NCBI GenBank assembly: GCA_965227905.1
Contig: OZ245780.1
Location: 4,960,001-5,024,000, forward strand
Reading direction: 5' to 3'
Origin: CBDDHT01 sp965227905
GTDB lineage: Bacteria; Pseudomonadota; Alphaproteobacteria; Rhizobiales; Methyloligellaceae
Length of the DNA stretch: 64,000 bases
Below the pieces are notes generated by a model that ran no database searches, had not been told where the DNA came from, and saw nothing but the letters and a program-made list of their open reading frames with translations. Shown here piece after piece: positions 58,813-64,000 of the stretch; position 1 is the stretch's first letter, and each line of letters starts with the position of its first letter. Position numbers and translations under genes: made by a program.

Positions 58813-58835
58813 ATTGCCGGATCAAGTCCGGCAAT
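58813..58835. repeat. Short palindrome with CCGGATCAAGTCCGG core
   Basis: ATTGCCGGA-TCAAG-TCCGGCAAT is a perfect 9-bp inverted repeat. The core is shared with the arms of the long repeat at 30620-30697, indicating one repeat family. It lies 33 bp after the cobO stop and could terminate the bluB-cobN-cobO transcript. Confidence 0.65.
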
Positions 58836-58867
58836 GACGATAGGGAGGCTCGTGTTATCGCGCGTGC

Positions 58868-59491
58868 TCAAAACTCGATGCCAGCCTGGGCTTTGATACC
58901 TGCGCGAAACGGATGCTTGATCAATGTCATTTCGGTGACGAGATCGGCACTCTCGATCAGTTCAGGTTTCGCATTCCGACCGGTCACAACCACATGGCAG
59001 TCATCCGGGCGAGCGGCCAGGCCGGCGACGACCTCATCGAGCGGCAGATAGTCGTAGCGGAGCACAATATTGAGTTCGTCCAGAACGACCAGCTTGATCT
59101 CCGGATCCGCGATCATCTTCAGCGCTTTTTCCCACCCGTCGCGAGACATTTCGATGTCGCGTTCGCGGTCCTGGGTCTCCCAAGTGAAACCTTCGCCAAC
59201 AGCATGGATCTCAACCTGATCGGGGAACTTGGCAAGAATATCCCGCTCACCCGATTCCCAGTCGCCCTTAATGAACTGCACGACACCGATCTTGAAACCA
59301 TGCGCTATCGCGCGCATCGCCATGCCGAACGCGGCCGTCGATTTACCCTTCCCCGTGCCGGTGTGAACGATGAGAAGACCTTTCTCTTCCGTCTTGCTGG
59401 CAAGCTTCTTTTCTTGCGCCGCCTTGCGCTTCTTCATCTTTTCCGTGTGGCGGGCGGTAATGTCTTCTTCGGTCACTGGCTTTGCGCACAT
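58868..59491 (-). CDS. cobO: Cob(I)yrinic acid a,c-diamide adenosyltransferase CobO
   Basis: 207 residues, CobA/CobO/BtuR type. P-loop HTGTGKGKSTAAFGMAMRA at about 43-61, VVQFIKGDWESGER, FTWETQDRERD and LDELNIVLRYDYL are diagnostic. Attaches the adenosyl ligand to reduced corrinoid. The N-terminal 35 residues are lysine-rich. Its start lies 19 nt inside the end of cobN, so translation is coupled. Confidence 0.95.
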   Translation of the reverse strand: MCAKPVTEEDITARHTEKMKKRKAAQEKKLASKTEEKGLLIVHTGTGKGKSTAAFGMAMRAIAHGFKIGVVQFIKGDWESGERDILAKFPDQVEIHAVGEGFTWETQDRERDIEMSRDGWEKALKMIADPEIKLVVLDELNIVLRYDYLPLDEVVAGLAARPDDCHVVVTGRNAKPELIESADLVTEMTLIKHPFRAGIKAQAGIEF

Positions 59492-62400
59492 GATGCCTCT
59501 CCGTGGGGCTCTGCGTTGGATTTCAAGCTTCCTAGATAATCGTAGGCGCTATTGCGCCGTGGTTGCCAAAGATCGCGTGAGATGGCTTCCAGGAACCGGT
59601 CTGCCATCTCTGCCAGGGCATGCGCATTGGCGGTCTCCAGGAATTCACGCGTCTCCGGGTCGATAATATAGGCTTCGAACAATGCTTCGAAGTGATGGTT
59701 GGGCACTTTGCCGGTCAGGGCAGCGAAGGCAAAGAGGTTGGTTACCGTCGCGGCCATCTCGGACGCACCCTTATAGCCATGACGCTTGGCGCTATTGATC
59801 CATTTGGGGTTTGTGGCCCGCCCGCGCACGACACGGGCAATCTCGTCTTCGAGCTTCCGCACGACCGGGCGCTCGGGGCGCGAATGGTCATTGTGATAGA
59901 TGGCAGGCGCATCGCCCTTCAGATGCGTTACCGCGGCGGCAAGTCCGGCCTCGAACTGCGCGAAGTCGGCTGAATCCAGGATATCGAACTCCTGCGCGTC
60001 CTGATTCTGCACAACGGCATCGACAGTCTCCAGCAGCTTGGTGAATCGGTCGTGCCGCTCGGTCCCCTCCTCGCCTGCACCATAAGCGTAACCGCCGGCA
60101 TCAAGATAGGCTTCCGCCAGCTCCCCGACCTCGTTCCAGGTCCCCATCTCGATCCGGTCCTTGAGACCGGCGCCATAGGCACCAGGCTTGGAGCCGAATA
60201 TACGGGTCGCCGCGCGGCGTTCGGCTTCCAACTCGGCCGTACCGGCCTTGACCAATTCACGCGCATCGGCTGCCGCGCGGGCTGAAACCGGATTGGCGTC
60301 GGCAGGCTCGTCCAGTTGCGAGATGGCGCGAATAGCGGTGTCGAGCAGATCGATCTGTCCTGGAAAGGCATCGCGGAAGAAACCGGATATCCGAAAGACA
60401 ACATCGACCCGCGGACGCTGAAGCTCGGAAAGCGGAATGATCTCGTAACCGGTCACGCGGCCGGAGCCCGCTTCCCACGTTGGGCGAGCACCAAGCAGTG
60501 CCAAAGCCTGTGCAATATCATCGCCGCCCGTGCGCATGTTGGATGTGCCCCAGGCGGAGATCGCCATTTGCTGCGGCCATTCACCATGCTCCTGACGAAA
60601 AGCTGTCACGAGGCGTTCCGCCGACAGGCTGCCCAGTTGCCAGGCTGCTTCCGTTGGGACGGCACGTGTATCGATCGAGTAGAAGTTCCGCCCCGTCGGC
60701 AAAACATCGAGCCGTCCTCGTGTCGGGGCGCCTGACGGTCCTGGTTCCACGAAACGCCCGTCCAATGCCGTCAGAATGCCAGCAATCTCTCGGGGTCCGC
60801 AGGCTGCGACAGCCGGACGGACTCGGGTTTGGATTTCACCAAGGACCGCGATCGTTCGTTGCCATGCGGCATCGGGTTCTTTGCTACCATCGACCAACGC
60901 CAGTGCAAGTAACTCCAGGCGCTCGACCGTGTCGCCGGCGCTCCGCCATGTCTCGGACGAAACTTCGGCAAGGGCACCAGGTCGTGGCCCATCCCAAGGT
61001 GTCGCCGGCGCGCCATCCAAAGGATCGAAATCACCGAGTGCCAGGTCATGAGCCAGCGCCCGGGTTAGCGAGGCATCGGCGCCATGCCCATCGGCGCGCG
61101 GCAAGCGTGTCAGCGCAACCAGAAGCTCATGCAGACTGTCTCCTTCCGGCGAGCGCCCAAAAATGTGCAGCCCATTTCGGATTTGCATTTCCTTAAGCTC
61201 GCACAGGAAATTGTCGAGCTTCTGCAGGGCGCTCTCTTCGCACTCGTCCCGCTCGATACCACAATCACGGTCAAGGCCGGTTGCCTTGGCGTGATCCAGG
61301 ATCCGCTCGGTCAGCAGTTTCAAACGCCGCGGATCGAGGCCCGATGCCTCGTAATACTCATCAACCAGCGCCTCAAGATCCTTCAGTGCGCCATAGGTGT
61401 CGGCACGGGCAAGCGGCGGCGTCATGTGGTCGATGATGACAGCACTGGTACGGCGCTTGGCCTGACTCCCTTCTCCAGGGTCGTTGGCAATGAAGGGATA
61501 GATGTGCGGCATCGGCCCGAAGACAACTTCCGGCCAGCAGTCCGCCGACAAAGCAAGCGCCTTGCCTGGCAGCCACTCGAGATTCCCATGCTTGCCCATA
61601 TGAACCACGGCATGAGCGCCATAGGACTGCGTTAGCCAGGCATAGAAGGCGAGATATCCGTGCGGTGGAACAATCGTCGGGTCGTGATGCGCGAGCTTGG
61701 GGTCGAGCCCTTGGCCGCGGCCCGGCTGCAAGGCCAGGACGGTTTCGCCATAGCGGATGGCCGAAATCGCGAAACCACCGTCATTCGTGCTGAAGGATGG
61801 ATCCAACTGAGGCGAACCCCACCGTTCTTCAAGCTCTTCTCTGAGTGTTACAGGCAACTCAGCGAGGACGCGTTCATAGTCCGCCAATGGCAAGACTTCC
61901 CGGATTGTCCGTCCGGCCACACCTGCATTGGTCGGCCCCTCCTGCAGAGCACTGATCAGCGCACCGCCATCCTCCGGCAGACCGGCAACCGGATACCCCG
62001 CATCTCTCATTTGCTCGAGAAGGAGATGCGTGCCGGCGGGTGTGTCCAGGCCGACGCCATTGGCGATCCGTCCATCGGTCGATGGGTAGTTCGAGAGAAC
62101 AATGGCGATCCGGAGGTCTGCGGCTTTCGTCCGACGAAGATCCGCCCATTTGTGCGCGAGTTGAGCGACAAATGCCACTCGGTCACGACGTGGCGCATGA
62201 ACAACAAGACCCGTCTGTGTCGCTGCGTCGTACGTCTTCTCAGCCTTGAAGGAAATGGCCCGCGTGAGAAGCCGCCCATCGAGTTCCGGCAACGCCACAT
62301 GCATGGCGATATCCCGTGCACTGAGGCCACGTGGATTCTCTTGCCAGCCCTCTTCGTTGGCACCGGAGAGCACGGCTTGCAGGACAGGGACGCCACGCCG

Positions 62401-63249
62401 ATCGAGAGGTGTACCGCGCCATGCTTCAAGCGGTTTCGATACGGCAAAGGCCGTCAGGTTTACGATCGCATCGGGCTCGCCCTGGTCGAATATCGCCTCT
62501 AGGCGCGCGGCCGCCGTCTCGTCCTTGGGGCTCGCGACATATACGGGCAGCGCATTGAGCCCAACGTCCCGCATTCCTGAGACGAGGGCTTCCACAGGAG
62601 CCGTGTCGCCGCCTTGGACGAGCGCCCGATAGAAAACGATGCCAGCCACCGGTTTGCCGGGCAGCCACTCCCGGGCAATCTCATCGAACGACGGACGGTC
62701 CAACCCTGGCCAGAACAACCCGGCCTTGGGTAACGGTTGCGGCACCTCGGGGGCAGCCCCCTGCCCCAACAGATGCCCGCCAAAGTGCAGAAAGTTCCGA
62801 AAGTTCTCCGACCCACCTTCGATCAGATAGGTCCACAGCCTGTCGCAGTCTTCCTTCGACACGGTCGAATAGGGATCCAATGCCGGGTCCGGATAGGTCG
62901 TTCCCGGCATGACAGCCAGTTTGATACCGTGGCCGCGGGCGATCCGCCGAACTTCGTCCAAACCATATTGCCAATAGCCGGGGCCGCCAAGGATACGGGC
63001 CACGATGAGTTTCGCTTGCGACAGCGTGCGTTCCACATAGAGATCGACGGAAAAGTTATGGCCAAGCTGAAGCAGGTTCGCCAACCGCAGACTTGGAACA
63101 TCCTCACCGAGCGCGGCTTTGGCGCGCGCGAGCCCGGCAATCTCCGTGTCCGCAGATGTCAGGACGACGATGTCGCCTGGCGACTGTTCCAGGTCGACGG
63201 GCTCGGACCCGTCCAGTACTGCGCCTGCGGTCGCTTTTAGGAGATGCAC
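59473..63249 (-). CDS. cobN: Cobaltochelatase large subunit CobN
   Basis: 1258 residues from the GTG at 63249 (HLLKATAGAVLDG), matching known CobN starts and length; the frame stays open to 63372 but that part overlaps bluB. Inserts cobalt into hydrogenobyrinic acid diamide with ATP and CobST, in the aerobic route. Typical blocks: LPGKALALSADCWPEVVFGP, MGKHGNLEWLPG, NMRTGGDDIAQALALLG and MGTWNEVGELAEAYLDAGGY. CobS and CobT are not in the window. Sits 16 bp after bluB. Confidence 0.96.
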   Translation of the reverse strand: MHLLKATAGAVLDGSEPVDLEQSPGDIVVLTSADTEIAGLARAKAALGEDVPSLRLANLLQLGHNFSVDLYVERTLSQAKLIVARILGGPGYWQYGLDEVRRIARGHGIKLAVMPGTTYPDPALDPYSTVSKEDCDRLWTYLIEGGSENFRNFLHFGGHLLGQGAAPEVPQPLPKAGLFWPGLDRPSFDEIAREWLPGKPVAGIVFYRALVQGGDTAPVEALVSGMRDVGLNALPVYVASPKDETAAARLEAIFDQGEPDAIVNLTAFAVSKPLEAWRGTPLDRRGVPVLQAVLSGANEEGWQENPRGLSARDIAMHVALPELDGRLLTRAISFKAEKTYDAATQTGLVVHAPRRDRVAFVAQLAHKWADLRRTKAADLRIAIVLSNYPSTDGRIANGVGLDTPAGTHLLLEQMRDAGYPVAGLPEDGGALISALQEGPTNAGVAGRTIREVLPLADYERVLAELPVTLREELEERWGSPQLDPSFSTNDGGFAISAIRYGETVLALQPGRGQGLDPKLAHHDPTIVPPHGYLAFYAWLTQSYGAHAVVHMGKHGNLEWLPGKALALSADCWPEVVFGPMPHIYPFIANDPGEGSQAKRRTSAVIIDHMTPPLARADTYGALKDLEALVDEYYEASGLDPRRLKLLTERILDHAKATGLDRDCGIERDECEESALQKLDNFLCELKEMQIRNGLHIFGRSPEGDSLHELLVALTRLPRADGHGADASLTRALAHDLALGDFDPLDGAPATPWDGPRPGALAEVSSETWRSAGDTVERLELLALALVDGSKEPDAAWQRTIAVLGEIQTRVRPAVAACGPREIAGILTALDGRFVEPGPSGAPTRGRLDVLPTGRNFYSIDTRAVPTEAAWQLGSLSAERLVTAFRQEHGEWPQQMAISAWGTSNMRTGGDDIAQALALLGARPTWEAGSGRVTGYEIIPLSELQRPRVDVVFRISGFFRDAFPGQIDLLDTAIRAISQLDEPADANPVSARAAADARELVKAGTAELEAERRAATRIFGSKPGAYGAGLKDRIEMGTWNEVGELAEAYLDAGGYAYGAGEEGTERHDRFTKLLETVDAVVQNQDAQEFDILDSADFAQFEAGLAAAVTHLKGDAPAIYHNDHSRPERPVVRKLEDEIARVVRGRATNPKWINSAKRHGYKGASEMAATVTNLFAFAALTGKVPNHHFEALFEAYIIDPETREFLETANAHALAEMADRFLEAISRDLWQPRRNSAYDYLGSLKSNAEPHGEASCAQSQ

Positions 63250-63265
63250 GGACCTGCCTCGATCA

Positions 63266-64000
63266 TCACTCGGTATCTTCCGGTCCGATACGAGAAGCGG
63301 CTGGAAGTTCGGCCTGCGCTTCACGGATCGCGGCGAGCAGCGGGTCGTCTGGCTCGCTGCCTTGCCATTCATCGAACATGATCAGCTCATCGAGAGGAAG
63401 GCGCTTGTCCCAGCCTTTTTTCTCGAGTTCGGGTTTGTCCAAAAATTCCGACACATAACCAACGCAGAGATAAGCCACTGGCGTGACGGTCTCAGGCAAC
63501 CCGAGAACGTCTTTCAGGGCATCCTGATTGAAGATGCTGACCCATCCGACACCGACGCCTTCACCACGTGCAGCAAGCCAGAAATTCTGAACCGCACAGA
63601 CCGTACTGTAGAGGTCGGTTTCCTTAATGTGTGTGCGACCTAGGACCACAGGACCGGCTCTGTCGTGATTGCAGGTCACACAGATACTCACAGGCGCGTC
63701 CAGTATGCCGGCAAGCTTCAAAGCCACATAAGCGCGTTTGCGCTCATCCACGAACTGGTCTGCTGCCTCGCGGTTCGCTTTCTCGAACAATGCGTGTACG
63801 GCCTGACGTTTTTCGGGCGACCGAATAACAATGAAATTCCATGGCTGCATATAACCGACGGATGGCGCGTGATGGGCGGCGACCAATATCCGGCTCAGCA
63901 CGTCGTCCGGGATGACGTCGGGCCGAAACTGACCACGGACATCCCGGCGGGTAAATATCGCCCGATAGAGACCGGCACGATCTTCTGCCGTAAGTGCGTC
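63266..64000 (-). CDS. bluB: 5,6-dimethylbenzimidazole synthase BluB (partial, 5' end beyond window)
   Basis: The reading frame continues to the right edge without a start, so at least 244 residues are seen and the N terminus is missing. BluB cannibalises FMNH2 with O2 to form dimethylbenzimidazole, the lower ligand of B12. LYRAIFTRRDVRGQFRPD, ILVAAHHAPSVGYMQPWNFI, LGRTHIKETDLYSTVCAVQN and ARGEGVGVGWVSIF match the nitroreductase-like BluB fold. First visible gene of bluB-cobN-cobO. Confidence 0.95.
   Translation of the reverse strand, partial: DALTAEDRAGLYRAIFTRRDVRGQFRPDVIPDDVLSRILVAAHHAPSVGYMQPWNFIVIRSPEKRQAVHALFEKANREAADQFVDERKRAYVALKLAGILDAPVSICVTCNHDRAGPVVLGRTHIKETDLYSTVCAVQNFWLAARGEGVGVGWVSIFNQDALKDVLGLPETVTPVAYLCVGYVSEFLDKPELEKKGWDKRLPLDELIMFDEWQGSEPDDPLLAAIREAQAELPAASRIGPEDTE

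Noticed and set aside
63250..63372. Upstream extension of CobN
   Set aside because: It overlaps the end of bluB and the conserved CobN start is at the GTG at 63249.
43335..64000. Cobalamin riboswitch sought before cobA, cobC, cobK and the DUF1636 gene
   Set aside because: No GCCACTG-type B12 box with its surrounding helices was found in the intergenic regions; GCCACTG strings seen elsewhere are inside coding sequence. One could lie before bluB, beyond the right edge.

Overview
The window reads as the chromosome of an aerobic, B12-making alphaproteobacterium, most likely from the Hyphomicrobiales (Rhizobiales) or a close relative. The reasons are the usg, DUF1285 and DUF6111 genes, the oxygen-dependent cobalamin genes (cobG, cobN, bluB), an exported arsenite-oxidase pair, and intergenic palindromes of the kind common in rhizobia. 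Coding density is high, and many genes are joined by ATGA, GTGA or TGATG stop/start overlaps. No rRNA, tRNA, CRISPR array, transposase or phage gene was recognised.

Layout. (1) 0.2-16.4 kb holds core and housekeeping genes: hemF with a DsbA-family isomerase, a fatty acid desaturase, an acyl-CoA ligase/acetyltransferase fusion, a BLUF photoreceptor meeting a winged-helix/TolB/TPR regulator tail to tail, a 1-Cys peroxiredoxin, a sulfurtransferase remnant, a DM13 and DUF3604 pair, a chagasin-like protein, usg, and a minus-strand operon DUF1285-NUDIX-DUF6111-cca-small membrane protein. (2) 16.7-23.7 kb is a MoxR-DUF58-DUF4159-membrane protein operon, a Bat/aerotolerance-type system. (3) 23.8-27.7 kb holds an RtcB-family RNA ligase behind a long leader hairpin, a small P-loop kinase, and an exported caspase-like protein. 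(4) 27.7-31.8 kb is a one-carbon block: a stand-alone methionine-synthase-activation-like protein, a PF13769 protein, an ETF-beta lysine methyltransferase homologue, a Rieske ferredoxin and a methylenetetrahydrofolate-reductase-like protein. (5) 31.9-36.8 kb holds aioB-aioA (all four arsenite-pocket residues conserved), an exported pentapeptide-repeat protein and an aquaglyceroporin. (6) 36.8-64 kb is a nearly complete cobalamin cluster (a CobW-type GTPase, cobG, cobH, cobI, cbiG-cobJ fusion, cbiD, cobM, cobL, cobK, cobA, cobB, DUF1636, cobC, cobD, cobQ, cobO, cobN, bluB), interrupted at 43.5-49.4 kb by unrelated genes.

How it fits together. The genes from the MTHFR-like one (30877) to cbiD (43334) all lie on the plus strand with gaps of at most about 70 bp and several overlaps, so folate, arsenite-oxidase, channel and corrin genes may share one transcript. 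The pathway looks like a hybrid: aerobic CobG/CobN chemistry, but CbiG and CbiD sit where CobF would be expected. CobS, CobT, CobF, CobP/U and CobV are not in the window. bluB runs off the right edge.

Best leads for something new are the aioBA/pentapeptide/aquaglyceroporin operon without the usual Aio regulators, the 65-nt hairpin before rtcB with its paired kinase, the M19 peptidase homologue that has lost metal ligands, and the caspase-like protein with an unassigned C-terminal half.
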